This document shows, one piece after another, positions 56,143 through 64,000 of a stretch of DNA of 64,000 nucleotides; within the stretch, counting starts at the first letter, position 1; every line of letters begins with the position of its first letter. The position numbers and the translations under genes are program-made. Under the pieces are notes generated by a model. It searched no databases. It was given only the letters and a program-made list of their open reading frames with translations, and was not told the origin of the DNA. The stretch is from positions 2,170,001 to 2,234,000 of the forward strand of contig NZ_FYEY01000001.1 in assembly GCF_900187385.1 (NCBI RefSeq), written 5' to 3'. Source of the stretch: Streptomyces sp. 2114.4. GTDB taxonomy: Bacteria; Actinomycetota; Actinomycetes; Streptomycetales; Streptomycetaceae.

Positions 56143-56760
56143 ATGTGGTGGCCCCGCCGTCATGGTCCAGCGCAGCGAGCAGTGCTGCCGCAGCCCCCTC
56201 AGCACCGGCCTCCCAGCTCCCCGTGGACCTCGCTCCGAGAGCAGTCGGCGGTCTTCTTCGCCACCTGGTCCGTCACCCGTCTCGTCCACCGCGATCTCCG
56301 GCTGTCGGGTGTACGGGACATGCAGGGCCTCGTCGACGCGGTGGCCGTGCGGCGCAACAAGCCGATCACGATCACTGAAGTGCCGCTTCCTCAGCAGGTG
56401 TCCGGATTCTGCGCCCGCGGCAAGGACCGTGACTTCATCGTGGTCGATTCCACCGCGAACGAACTGACCCGCCTGCACGCCAGCCTCCACGAGCTGTTCC
56501 ACCTGTGGGAGGAGCATCCGGCCGACGACGGCTCTGCCGACCAGCTCATGACCGAGGAAACCGTGCGGCAGCTCCTCCCCGGCCTGAAGACGGGCCCGGT
56601 GCTGCAGGTCCTGAACCGGTCGCACTACGACAGCGCCCATGAACGACGGGCCGAGGCGTTCGCCACCGTGATGCTTCAGCGCCACCTCGAACTGCGGCGC
56701 GATCAGCACACCAACGGCTTCCTCTCCTCGGCGCTCTCCCACCGGAGGTCCGGTGTCTGA
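56143..56760 (+). CDS. ImmA/IrrE-like zinc metallopeptidase
   Basis: This 205-residue protein contains HELFH in ASLHELFHLWEEH, the zinc motif used by ImmA/IrrE peptidases that cleave repressors. A downstream SAHERRAEAFATVMLQRHLE helix supplies the third ligand Glu/Ala pattern. The N-terminal 60 residues are Pro-rich with no recognised domain; no HTH is present. GGAG precedes the ATG by nine bases. It overlaps the next gene by eight bases. The partner could be the XRE regulator 4 kb away, in the style of ImmA/ImmR pairs. Confidence 0.78.
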   Translation: MWWPRRHGPAQRAVLPQPPQHRPPSSPWTSLREQSAVFFATWSVTRLVHRDLRLSGVRDMQGLVDAVAVRRNKPITITEVPLPQQVSGFCARGKDRDFIVVDSTANELTRLHASLHELFHLWEEHPADDGSADQLMTEETVRQLLPGLKTGPVLQVLNRSHYDSAHERRAEAFATVMLQRHLELRRDQHTNGFLSSALSHRRSGV

Positions 56761-58096
56761 GAGCACGTCGAACGTCGTCTACCTGGCCATCGCGCTCCTC
56801 GACTTCGTGATCGCCGGGTGGAAGTGCCTGGCGCTGCTGCGCGATCCCACCCCCACGCTGTCCCTGATCACGGTGAACTTCGTGACGTCCGGCCTGGTGT
56901 TCACCATGGCCGCTCCGATGGGGTACCGGTGGCTGGGCGAACTCACCGGCGTCCCCAGCTTCGCCACCCTTCCCGTCTACATCGGCATCCTGACCTGCTT
57001 CTCCCTCCTCCATCTGCTCACGATGCTGTGGGATCCCCGGTTGCGGCAGCGTCCCGCGGTGCTGCGCCGCAGGGTCACGCTGTGGTCCGCGGCGTACGTC
57101 GCGGCGCCGGCCGTCATGATCGTGGCGTTCTGTTCCGCCGACCTGTCCGGCCCGACGGACCCCCTGAAATTCAACACCAACTTCGCGAGTGAGCCGCTGA
57201 TCCAAGTGTTCCTGGCGGTCTTCCTCGCCACGCTGGCCTGCGGAACCCTGAGCACCTACCGGCAGTGCCGCATGGTGAAGCTCGACGACCCCCGATTCCA
57301 GCGCGCACTGCGCTCCTTCGGCATCGCCATGCTGTTCGTCTTCGGCTATGTGGTGTGCTGCGCCCCCGCCATCACGCTGGCCGCCCTGGGCAACCACACC
57401 CTGGACACGGTGGGGGTGCTCGGCTCCACCTTCGGCTCGATCGGCGCCCTGATCACCAGCTACGGCCTCTCGGGAGCCGCGGTGGGCGCATGGCTGCGCG
57501 AACGGCGTGACATCAAGGCCCTGCAGCCGCTGTGGGATCTCGTCGTCGAAGGGGTCGACGAAGACCTCGCCTTCAGCGTGGACAGCGCCCGCAGCCATCG
57601 CCTGGCATGGAACGTCGGCTTCAATCTGCACCGCCGCGTGATCGAGATCCTGGACGGGATGCGCGCGCTGCGTCCCTGGGTGTCGCCGCTGCCCGCGGCC
57701 GCCGTATACGCCGCGTACGAGCACGAGCCGTCCCGGGGGAAGACGGATGCCCGCCGCCTCTCGGAGCGGGACCTGGAGGCGGCCGCCACGGCCGCTGCCC
57801 TGCGGGACGCGGCCCAGCGCCTGCAGGCCGCCCGGCGCGAAGCGGCGCTGCGGGGCCGTCCCGGGCGCCCCCAGGTGCCCGGGGGCCCGCCGGTGGCGCT
57901 GCCCGGCGAGGACACCCCCGCCTCCGACGAACGCCAACGGCTGTTGCGCGTCGCCCAGGCGCTCACCGCCCCGCTGGTCGCCACGGCGTTGCGGGCGGTG
58001 CGCGTACAGCGGTCCGGGAGCGACGTGTCCGAGGCGGCGGAGGTGACCGAAGTGTCCGAAGTATCTGAGGCGACCGGGGTATCCGAGCGGCCGTAG
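56753..58096 (+). CDS. MAB_1171c-type seven-helix membrane protein with cytosolic domain
   Basis: This 447-residue protein has about seven transmembrane helices in the first 245 residues, with almost no hydrophilic loops. After them comes a long cytosolic C-terminal region whose core (LRERRDIKALQPLWDLV, LAWNVGFNLHRRVIEILDGM) matches actinobacterial proteins annotated as MAB_1171c family putative transporters (DUF6545). The C-terminal tail is Glu/Val/Ser repeats. The GTG start follows GGAGG by four bases. Function is unknown; it is translationally coupled to the peptidase, so the two likely act together. Confidence 0.8.
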   Translation: MSESTSNVVYLAIALLDFVIAGWKCLALLRDPTPTLSLITVNFVTSGLVFTMAAPMGYRWLGELTGVPSFATLPVYIGILTCFSLLHLLTMLWDPRLRQRPAVLRRRVTLWSAAYVAAPAVMIVAFCSADLSGPTDPLKFNTNFASEPLIQVFLAVFLATLACGTLSTYRQCRMVKLDDPRFQRALRSFGIAMLFVFGYVVCCAPAITLAALGNHTLDTVGVLGSTFGSIGALITSYGLSGAAVGAWLRERRDIKALQPLWDLVVEGVDEDLAFSVDSARSHRLAWNVGFNLHRRVIEILDGMRALRPWVSPLPAAAVYAAYEHEPSRGKTDARRLSERDLEAAATAAALRDAAQRLQAARREAALRGRPGRPQVPGGPPVALPGEDTPASDERQRLLRVAQALTAPLVATALRAVRVQRSGSDVSEAAEVTEVSEVSEATGVSERP

Positions 58097-58310
58097 GGGT
58101 GTCTCCCCTGCCCGGCGCGGCCCCGGCATGCCGGGGAGGGAGCCCCGCGCCCGCCCGCGCCCGGCCTGACCTGCCGGACGCCTGCCCCGCCGCCCGCCTG
58201 ACCCGCCGGACGGCTGCGGCAGAATTGATCGCTCCCGTGCCGGCCCCGGGCGCCTGACCATGCCCGGCGCCCCGTGCCGCGGGGCACCACCGAATCACCT
58301 GGGGGGACTT

Positions 58311-59642
58311 ATGAAACGAGCTGTGGTCCTGGGCGGGAGCATCGCCGGCCTGTACGCCGCTCGCGTGCTGAGCGACCATGCCGACGACGTCGTCATCCTC
58401 GAAGCGGACGACCTGGAGGAAGACGGCACCGGGCGCGGCGCTCCGCACCGGCAACAACTGCATGCGCTGCTGTCCATGGGGCACGCCCACCTCGAACGCT
58501 GGTTCCCGGGCATCACCGGGGAACTCGTCGCGGGCGGGGCACGCTGGGGGACCGGCCCGGAGGTGCAGTTCTACGTCGACGGAGCACTCAAGGCGCCGGT
58601 TCCCGACCTCCGGATGCTGGGCGCCAGCCGGCCGTTCATCGAAAGCCGGGTCCGCCGGCGGGTCACGGCCCTGCCGAATGTCCGTGTCGTGCAGGGGCGC
58701 GCCGAGGATCTGCGCTTCAGCGCCGGCCGGGTCCGCGGCGTGCGGTACTCGACCGCTGAGGCCACGTCACCGCACGCCGGCCGGCCGGACGAACTCGACG
58801 CCGACCTGGTGGTCGACGCCATGGGGCGGTCCAGCCGCCTCGGCACCTGGCTGCTCCGCGGCGGGTGGGACCACGCCCCGCTGCACCGGATGAGGATCGA
58901 CCTCGGCTACGCCACGGCCGTCTTCCGCCGCGGGGACGAACTCCCTTCCACGGTCGTCGCCCACGCCTCCCCGGGCCCTGCCAGTGGATACCAGCCCACG
59001 CTCAGCGAACCGGGGGCGGTGGTGGCGGTGGAGGACAACCGCTGGATGGTGGTTCTGGCCGGCTACACGGATCACCGCCCGGGGCGAGATCCGGCCGATT
59101 TCCTGGCCCGGATGCGGCGCTGCGTCTCCCCGCTGCACGAGGTGGCGGACCGGTGCACCCTGCTCGGCGACGTCCGGACCTTCGCCTTCCAGGAGAGCCG
59201 CCGCCGCGACTTCACCCGGCTGCGGCGGTTCCCGGGCGGGCTGGTGGCGGTGGGAGACTCCGTTGCCTCGGTCAACCCGATCTACGGGCAGGGTCTCACC
59301 CTTGCCGCGCTGCAGGCCTCGTGCCTGTCGGCGTATCTGCGCGCCGGGTCGCCTCCGCACGATCCGGCCTGGGAGTACTTCCGGCGGGCCGCCGTCGTGG
59401 TCGATGCGGCCTGGCAGGTGTCGGCGACCGCGGACCTCGCCCAGCCTCATGTGCAGGGCCCGTACCCCCGTGGCTACCGGTTCGCCCGCTGGGCCGGCGA
59501 CAAGATCGCGGCAGCGTCCGTCCTCGACTCCGGCGTCAACCAGGCGTTCATGGACGTCGTACACATGCGCCGGCATCCGAAAGCGCTGACCCACCCCCGC
59601 GTGCTGGCCCGAACGGCACGGGTCCTGGCCACTGCCCGCTGA
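58311..59642 (+). CDS. FAD-dependent oxidoreductase, PHBH-like fold
   Basis: This 443-residue flavoprotein opens with KRAVVLGGSIAGLYAARVLS (FAD Rossmann) and has the second FAD motif GDSVASVNPIYGQGLTLAAL. Between them lie DLVVDAMGRSSRLGTWL and other segments of the geranylgeranyl-reductase/monooxygenase branch. It may hydroxylate or reduce an isoprenoid or aromatic. ATG 58311 has GGGGGG at eight bases. A strong terminator follows, so it is separately transcribed from the terpene-synthase-like gene. Confidence 0.83.
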   Translation: MKRAVVLGGSIAGLYAARVLSDHADDVVILEADDLEEDGTGRGAPHRQQLHALLSMGHAHLERWFPGITGELVAGGARWGTGPEVQFYVDGALKAPVPDLRMLGASRPFIESRVRRRVTALPNVRVVQGRAEDLRFSAGRVRGVRYSTAEATSPHAGRPDELDADLVVDAMGRSSRLGTWLLRGGWDHAPLHRMRIDLGYATAVFRRGDELPSTVVAHASPGPASGYQPTLSEPGAVVAVEDNRWMVVLAGYTDHRPGRDPADFLARMRRCVSPLHEVADRCTLLGDVRTFAFQESRRRDFTRLRRFPGGLVAVGDSVASVNPIYGQGLTLAALQASCLSAYLRAGSPPHDPAWEYFRRAAVVVDAAWQVSATADLAQPHVQGPYPRGYRFARWAGDKIAAASVLDSGVNQAFMDVVHMRRHPKALTHPRVLARTARVLATAR

Positions 59643-59690
59643 GGCCCGTCCGCACCTCCCTCCGCACACCGCCGCCTCTCCCCCGTAGGG

Positions 59691-59730
59691 CGCCCCGGCC
59701 GGAAGCGTCAACCCCCTTTCGGCCGGGGCG
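59691..59730 (+). terminator. Terminator of the FAD oxidoreductase gene
   Basis: CGCCCCGGCCGGAA (59691-59704) pairs with TTTCGGCCGGGGCG (59717-59730) over 14 bp with one wobble and a 12-base loop, followed by TCTTGCC. Confidence 0.75.
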
Positions 59731-59825
59731 TCTTGCCGTCACGTTCAGGTGGGCGGCACACCACCCGGCGCGGCCGGCGGTACCGGGACGGATCAGGTCA
59801 GGCCCGTCAGGCCCCGCAACCGCGA

Positions 59826-59838
59826 TCACCTAAGGTGA
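59826..59838. promoter_or_regulatory. Small palindrome before the squalene/phytoene synthase gene
   Basis: TCACCT-A-AGGTGA is a perfect 6-bp inverted repeat 31 bp before the ATG. It could be an operator, and TAAGGT inside it resembles a -10. Confidence 0.35.
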
Positions 59839-59869
59839 AGTGCACCGCCAACATGGAGGAGAGCTGACG

Positions 59870-60847
59870 ATGGCCACGTGGCCGAAGACGCTCGACCGGG
59901 CCGGGATCACGGACCCCTCGCTGCGTCGCGACTACAGCGAGCAGCGCCGGCTGGTGGCCGGGTACGCCCGCGCCGAGTACACCGCCGTGCGCCTGCTCCT
60001 TCCCGCCGAGCTCGTGCCCGACGTCATCGCCGCGACCGCGTTCATGCACCACAGCGACAACCTCATCGACCAAGGGCCGGCCGACGAGCGGATCGCCGCG
60101 CTCGCCGACTGGGAGGGCAGGGTGCACGCCGCCCTCAAGAGCGGCGACGCCGACGAACCCGTGCTGCGGACGCTTCTTGACACCCTCACCAGGCATCCCC
60201 GGCTCCGGCAGTACGTCGAAGACTTCCTCGCCGGCGCGCCCCTGGAGGTACGGACGCAGGGTTTTGCCTCGGAGAGCGACTTCCAGCACTACATCGACGG
60301 CTATTCGCTGCCCGCCTTCATGCTCATCGCCGGCCTGCTCGACGCGGGGGCACCCGCGGACGCGTACCTGGCCGGCTGCCGGAGCTTCATCGAGGCGAGT
60401 CAGCGTCTCGACTTCCTGAACGACCTCGCCGAGGACCTGGGCAACGGGCGGCTGGGCCTCCCGGAAGAACTCCTCGCCCGGCACGGCCTGACCCGCGCCG
60501 ACCTGACGCGCACCGGCCCGCCCCGCAAGGGCAGCGCCCCCGAGGGCTTCCGGGGACTGGTCGGCGACCAGGCCCGGCAGATCCGTACGGGGCTGACCGC
60601 GTCCTACGGGCTCGTGAAGCTGGTGCACGCCCGAAGCCGGCCGTTCGTCCGCGCCCTGATCAGCATCCAGGGCCTGACCCTGCGGGCAGTGGCGAGGAAG
60701 GGGACCGCACTGCTCGACGGGCCCGCCCGGCCGGATGTGGCCGCGGCGCTCCGGCTTCTGGGCCGGGAGTACGTGGCAGCGCGCCGCCGTCGCGACGCGG
60801 CTCCGGCAGCCGGCAACACCGCGCCGGACGCGGTCGGCAGGAGCTGA
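59870..60847 (+). CDS. Squalene/phytoene synthase-family prenyltransferase
   Basis: This 325-residue all-helical enzyme of the trans-isoprenyl head-to-head synthase family has two Asp-rich motifs that bind Mg2+-diphosphate: MHHSDNLID (first, about residue 61) and DFLNDLAEDLGNGRLGLP (second, about 180). The body keeps YTAVRLLLPAEL near the N-terminus. Both motifs look competent, so it may condense two farnesyl- or geranylgeranyl-diphosphates into a C30 or C40 product. The neighbouring FAD enzyme could modify that product. GGAGGAG precedes ATG 59870. No carotenoid desaturase or hopene cyclase is in the window. Confidence 0.85.
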   Translation: MATWPKTLDRAGITDPSLRRDYSEQRRLVAGYARAEYTAVRLLLPAELVPDVIAATAFMHHSDNLIDQGPADERIAALADWEGRVHAALKSGDADEPVLRTLLDTLTRHPRLRQYVEDFLAGAPLEVRTQGFASESDFQHYIDGYSLPAFMLIAGLLDAGAPADAYLAGCRSFIEASQRLDFLNDLAEDLGNGRLGLPEELLARHGLTRADLTRTGPPRKGSAPEGFRGLVGDQARQIRTGLTASYGLVKLVHARSRPFVRALISIQGLTLRAVARKGTALLDGPARPDVAAALRLLGREYVAARRRRDAAPAAGNTAPDAVGRS

Positions 60848-60889
60848 ACCCCACCGCCTCGAAGACCACGCAGACCGCGGGGTTCACGT

Positions 60890-60940
60890 GCCGTTCAGGT
60901 ACCGCGGGTGCACGCGTTTCGCAGCCGTTCAGGTGCCGCG
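60890..60940. repeat. 17-bp direct repeats between converging genes
   Basis: GCCGTTCAGGTACCGCG (60890-60906) recurs as GCCGTTCAGGTGCCGCG (60924-60940), 34 bp apart. The second copy overlaps the end of the XRE gene. Confidence 0.6.
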
Positions 60941-61660
60941 CCGGCCGGGCGGCGGGCCGTCGTCACTCTCGGGCCGCGCCAGCCCCAACAGCCCCTGGAT
61001 CAGCGGAAAGACCCGCCTCCTGCTTCTGGTGGGCAGGGAGCGCATACGGTCCGTCAGCTCCCGCACTTCGGGATCCTCGCGCTCCGGCCGGCTCAAGGCC
61101 TCGGAAAGCGCCTCCCGGAGCTCCCGGTCGATTTTGCTGTCACCGCTGGTGCCGCTGCGCATCGCCAGCCGGTCGATGCCCTTGCCCCGGAGCAGCGCGA
61201 GATGGGTCAGCTGCTCGTGCGTCGACTGCAGGGCCCGGTACAGCGCCTGCCGTTCGGTGGCGGTGAAGAAGCCGGGCTCGACGCCGAAGAACTTCTCCAG
61301 CTTCCGGGTGACGTCCAGCCCGGGGCTCTTCCGCTTCCCGTTCAGGAGGTAGCCGACCTGACCGTGGGAGATGCCGGCCCCCGCACCGATCTCGTCGAGG
61401 GTGTACCTCTTCCCGTCGGGCTTGCGACGGGTGTCCCGCAGGAAGACGAGGCGGTCCTGGAACGAGTCCTGCACGTTCCCGGACTCCTGGCCGGTGTCGT
61501 CGAGCAACGCCTGGACGCGGGGGACCGTGATGCCCGTCCGGTGCGAGAGGTGGTCGATATCGATGACGTCGCGTCCCAGGCCCAGGTCCCGGAGGAGTTC
61601 GTCAATCGCTGCGACGACGGTGGGGAGACCATCCGCCGGGTGCGCGTGGGAGGCATCCAT
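60929..61660 (-). CDS. XRE-family regulator
   Basis: This 243-residue regulator has a Xre-type helix-turn-helix in the middle: YTLDEIGAGAGISHGQVGYL, then NGKRKSPGLDVTRKLEKFFG. An N-terminal helical segment (DELLRDLGLGRDVIDID) precedes it and a C-terminal helical region follows (QALYRALQSTHEQLTHLALL). No ribosome site is clear at ATG 61660. The arrangement of HTH plus long helical C-terminus fits regulators paired with ImmA/IrrE peptidases, and the HELFH peptidase at 56143 is the only candidate in the window. Confidence 0.83.
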   Translation of the reverse strand: MDASHAHPADGLPTVVAAIDELLRDLGLGRDVIDIDHLSHRTGITVPRVQALLDDTGQESGNVQDSFQDRLVFLRDTRRKPDGKRYTLDEIGAGAGISHGQVGYLLNGKRKSPGLDVTRKLEKFFGVEPGFFTATERQALYRALQSTHEQLTHLALLRGKGIDRLAMRSGTSGDSKIDRELREALSEALSRPEREDPEVRELTDRMRSLPTRSRRRVFPLIQGLLGLARPESDDGPPPGRRGT

Positions 61661-61833
61661 GGCGAGGGGCGGTCTCCTGGTCGGTGGACTGGCGGGGGCG
61701 GCGGCGCACTCGCAGCCGCTCCGAGATTAACGGTCGTCAGCACCGTACGCCATGAACGGCACCACAATTGTGTCGGGTACGACCGCTCGGCGGCCCGGAA
61801 GCCCGCAACCCGCGCCCCCGGATTAAACGATTG

Positions 61834-61862
61834 TTGACAACGCGTTGTTGTTGAAGGATCCT
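61834..61862 (+). promoter_or_regulatory. Consensus-like promoter with palindromes upstream of XRE
   Basis: TTGACA (61834-61839) and GATCCT (61857-61862) are spaced 17 bp on the plus strand. ACAACGCGTTGT (61837-61848) is a perfect palindrome within it, and CACAATTGTG (61763-61772) is another. No known gene lies downstream on this strand; only a 51-residue Cys-containing frame (61873-62028) could be read. Confidence 0.4.
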
Positions 61863-61958
61863 CGCCAGGGCGGTGCCGCTGTGCAACCTGGATTCACCGT
61901 GCACGTGGGGACCGATCGCACGGTTTCCGTGCCTCGCAACTGCCGCCTTCCGAGCGGT

Positions 61959-61991
61959 GGTGCCGGGCTCCACAGGGGAGAGCCCGGCGCC
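61959..61991 (-). terminator. Hairpin downstream of the lipoprotein gene
   Basis: GCCGGGCTC (61962-61970) pairs with GAGCCCGGC (61980-61988), extended by three more pairs outside including one wobble. It lies about 50 bp past the lipoprotein stop. Confidence 0.6.
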
Positions 61992-62038
61992 ACAACCGCC
62001 TGACATCTCCCCCACACGCAGCGGCTGACCGGCCGGCC

Positions 62039-62488
62039 TCACTTCACCGTGTACTTGCACATCTTGTCGGACTTGCCCCCCTTGTTGTCCGAGACCTTCT
62101 TCCCGTCGACGGTGATGACGCAGGCCGCCGGGCGGAGCGTGCCGTCGGAGGCGGGCACGGAGCCGGGAACGACGTTCACCCCGATGCCGGTCCTCTTCTC
62201 GGCGTCGGTGGTCAGGGCGATGGTTGAGGTCTTCTTCCAGGGCAGCGGCACCGTCACCATCTTGTTGGTGTCGAGGCTGTAGTAGACCTTCGACGTGCCG
62301 GTGCCGAGGACTTCGAGCGTGACCTTGTGCTTGACCTCGCCGCTTCCGCTGTCCGCTCCCGGCTTGCCGCCCGCGTCGGCCTGCACGTGCGCGGATTTGC
62401 CGGCCGGCGCAGGCTTGCCGTTGCTGCCGCATCCCGTCAGCAGAGACGTGGTCAGGACCAGAGCCGTGCCAATGATGAGCTTGCGCAT
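62039..62488 (-). CDS. Small lipoprotein of unknown function
   Basis: This 149-residue exported protein has the signal RKLIIGTALVLTTSLLTGC with a lipobox Cys, then a Gly/Lys/Asp-rich linker. The mature domain (KVTLEVLGTGTSKVYYSLD, VTVPLPWKKTSTIALTTDA) matches the pattern of actinobacterial MmpS-like or immunoglobulin-like surface lipoproteins. Two Cys remain near the end (PAACVITVDGKKV, KMCKYTVK) and could form a disulphide. ATG 62488 follows GAGGGGGA. Nothing shows a specific role. Confidence 0.82.
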   Translation of the reverse strand: MRKLIIGTALVLTTSLLTGCGSNGKPAPAGKSAHVQADAGGKPGADSGSGEVKHKVTLEVLGTGTSKVYYSLDTNKMVTVPLPWKKTSTIALTTDAEKRTGIGVNVVPGSVPASDGTLRPAACVITVDGKKVSDNKGGKSDKMCKYTVK

Positions 62489-62575
62489 GCTTCCCCCTCG
62501 CGAATGAGTAAGCGATCTTAATGGCGAGGGGGCCGCCATGCGTGCCGGGTCCGGTGGGCCGTACGGGCCCGCCCC

Positions 62576-62740
62576 TCATCCCTTCGTGCTTGTGCGCGCT
62601 CCCCCGGCGTCGATCCAGTAGGTCGCGGCGGTGCGGTCGATGCCGCGGCGAAGGGGGTCGCGGCCCAGGCCCGCCACGATGCCCGCGGGGACGACGACCA
62701 GACAGTAGAGCAGGAGGAGTGCGAGGTTCCTCATGGTCAT
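62576..62740 (-). CDS. 54-residue membrane protein paired with the carbamoyltransferase (SxtJ-like tail)
   Basis: A single hydrophobic helix (NLALLLLYCLVVVPAGIVAG) is followed by GRDPLRRGIDRTAATYWIDA. The GRDPLRR...D..A.TYW motif is the C-terminal part of SxtJ-type membrane proteins that sit next to NodU/CmcH carbamoyltransferases. Here only that tail is kept as a tiny protein. Start ATG 62740 has AGGAG eight bases upstream. It follows the carbamoyltransferase by 28 bp and is surely co-transcribed. Confidence 0.75.
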   Translation of the reverse strand: MTMRNLALLLLYCLVVVPAGIVAGLGRDPLRRGIDRTAATYWIDAGGARTSTKG

Positions 62741-62768
62741 GGACGGTTCTCCTTGGTCCGGTGGAGGG

Positions 62769-64000
62769 TCAGTCGAGGGGGATCTCGTCACGCCAGTCGC
62801 CGTCCTCGCTCCAGGCCGGCTGGTCCTCTTTGAGCAGCAGGAAGCTGCCGAGGACGAGGACGTCGATCCGGGTGCGCATGAAGCACCGGTAGGCCTCTTC
62901 GGGCGAGCGGACGATGGGTTCTCCCCGCACGTTGAAGGAGGTGTTCACCAGGACCGGGCAGCCGGTTTCGGCCTTGAAGGCGGTCAGCAGGCGGTGGAAC
63001 GCCGGGTTGGCCTCCTGGCTCACGGTCTGGACGCGGGCCGACATGTCCACGTGGGTGACGGCCGGAATGGTCGAGCGGTGGACCTTCAGCCGCTCCAGTC
63101 CGCGGGCGCCCGAGTCCTCGGCGGGCAGCCGCTGGGCGGCGGCCACGTCCGCGACCACCAGCATGTAGGGGCTCTCCTGCTTGAGTTCGAAGTAGTCCTC
63201 GGCGTCGGTGTCGAGGACGGCCGGCGCGAAGGGGCGGAAGGACTCCCGGAATTTGATCTTCTGGTTCATCGCGGACTGCATCTCGGTGTCGCGGGGGTCG
63301 CCCAGGATCGACCGGGCGCCCAGAGCGCGCGGCCCGAACTCCATCCGGTCCTGGAACCAGCCGACCACCTTGCCCCGCGCCAGCTCCGCCGCCGCCCTGG
63401 CCGCGAGCGCGTCCGCCTGGAACCGGGTGTACGGCACACCGGCGCCGTCCAGGTACGCCTGGATCTCCTCGTCCCCGTAGGCGGGGCCCAGCAGGGCACC
63501 GGACATGGCGTCCCCGCCGCTCCCGAGGTGGGTGCGCTCGGCGCCGCCCTCCATCGCGACGGCGAGCGCCGCGCCCAGGGCGCCGCCCGCGTCACCGGCC
63601 GCCGGCTGCACCCACACCCCGTCGAAGATCTCCTCGCGGATCACCCGGCCGTTGGCAACGCAGTTGAGCGCCACCCCGCCCGCCAGGCACAGCCGGGTCT
63701 CTCCGGTCCGCCGCTGCGCGGTCCTGGCCAGGCGCAGGACCGCTTCCTCGGTCACCTGCTGCACGGAGGCCGCCAGGTCGAACTCGCGCTCCGTCAGGGG
63801 GCTTTCGGGACGACGGCGCGGCCCGCCGAACAGCTCCTCGAAGCGACGGCCGGTCATCACCTGACCCCGCAGGTACGCGAAGTAGCGCATGTCCAGGTGG
63901 AAGGAGCCGTCGGATTTGAGATCGATCAGCCGTTCGCGGATCAGGTCCGCGTAACGGGGCGTGCCGTAGGGCGCCAGCCCCATGAGCTTGTACTCCCCGG
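62769..64000 (-). CDS. NodU/CmcH/TobZ-family carbamoyltransferase (N-terminus beyond window)
   Basis: At least 410 residues are in the window and the frame is open to the right edge. GEYKLMGLAPYG at the edge is the classic Kae1-like motif, so the first about 180 residues lie outside. Kae1-like parts follow: LCLAGGVALNCVANGRVI and QPAAGDAGGALGAAL. The C-terminal YrdC-related part has GWFQDRMEFGPRALGARSIL, KIKFRESFRPFAPAVL and NTSFNVRGEPIV. The enzyme uses carbamoyl phosphate and ATP to carbamoylate a sugar or antibiotic. The adjacent SxtJ-like peptide supports the family. Confidence 0.93.
   Translation of the reverse strand, partial: GEYKLMGLAPYGTPRYADLIRERLIDLKSDGSFHLDMRYFAYLRGQVMTGRRFEELFGGPRRRPESPLTEREFDLAASVQQVTEEAVLRLARTAQRRTGETRLCLAGGVALNCVANGRVIREEIFDGVWVQPAAGDAGGALGAALAVAMEGGAERTHLGSGGDAMSGALLGPAYGDEEIQAYLDGAGVPYTRFQADALAARAAAELARGKVVGWFQDRMEFGPRALGARSILGDPRDTEMQSAMNQKIKFRESFRPFAPAVLDTDAEDYFELKQESPYMLVVADVAAAQRLPAEDSGARGLERLKVHRSTIPAVTHVDMSARVQTVSQEANPAFHRLLTAFKAETGCPVLVNTSFNVRGEPIVRSPEEAYRCFMRTRIDVLVLGSFLLLKEDQPAWSEDGDWRDEIPLD

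Noticed and set aside
55800..56144. Minus-strand 114-codon frame with a CCC motif before the ImmA-like gene
   Set aside because: No start context, biased Arg/Gly composition, and it sits over the likely promoter region.

Overview
The window reads as chromosomal DNA of a Streptomyces or close relative. GC content is very high and codon third positions are almost all G or C. GTG and TTG starts are common. Typical markers are present: malR-malEFG with an alpha-glucosidase, glnE next to a GlnA2-type synthetase, an AfsR/SARP regulator, DmdR iron boxes, Tat lipoproteins and a MAB_1171c-type membrane protein. I saw no rRNA, tRNA, CRISPR array, insertion sequence or prophage.

Layout. 1-6.3 kb: maltose/maltodextrin uptake (malE-F-G leftward, aglA and malR rightward) and a PAP2 membrane phosphatase. 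6.3-11.3 kb: nitrogen control, with glnA2 followed by glnE; glnE carries an apparent one-base frameshift near 9485. 11.3-18.2 kb: a multicopper oxidase behind a CsoR-like box, glutamine-dependent nadE, an MFS exporter and a membrane-anchored EEP-family hydrolase. 18.3-24.2 kb: a TetR/drug-exporter pair with its operator, panB, and a DrrAB-type ABC exporter whose promoter carries three direct repeats at 11-bp pitch. 24.2-29.8 kb: a 1143-residue SARP-NB-ARC-TPR regulator, a site-2 protease homologue, a tiny membrane protein and an F420/NADP oxidoreductase. 29.9-36 kb: a second sugar-type ABC importer, a FadR-type GntR regulator and a DapA-superfamily lyase; a perfect 29-bp operator and a weaker copy with the same spacing tie them into one regulon.

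36-43.8 kb: methionine aminopeptidase, then iron/heme acquisition: heme oxygenase and efeO-efeB-efeU plus a lipoprotein, with DtxR/DmdR-like iron boxes before hmuO and efeO. 43.8-49.3 kb: an acidic-residue-depleted prim-pol homologue, a TetR gene facing a 58-residue protein across three evenly phased operators, an Rsm22-type methyltransferase, a serine hydrolase and a Bcr/CflA exporter. 49.4-55.5 kb: secreted and hydrolytic enzymes (PhoD, SDR, trypsin-like protease, CocE/NonD hydrolase) and a SHOCT fragment without a start codon. 55.5-61.7 kb: the least understood block, with an ImmA-like HELFH peptidase, a seven-helix MAB_1171c protein, a FAD oxidoreductase, a squalene/phytoene-synthase-family enzyme and an XRE regulator. 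The right end holds a lipoprotein, a 54-residue membrane peptide and the C-terminal part of a NodU/TobZ-type carbamoyltransferase.

The best candidates for something undescribed are the 56.1-61.7 kb block, the SARP-like 11-bp repeats before the DrrAB exporter, and the compact multi-operator switches at 34.2 and 45.4 kb. Functions are inferred from motifs and context only; no database search was run.
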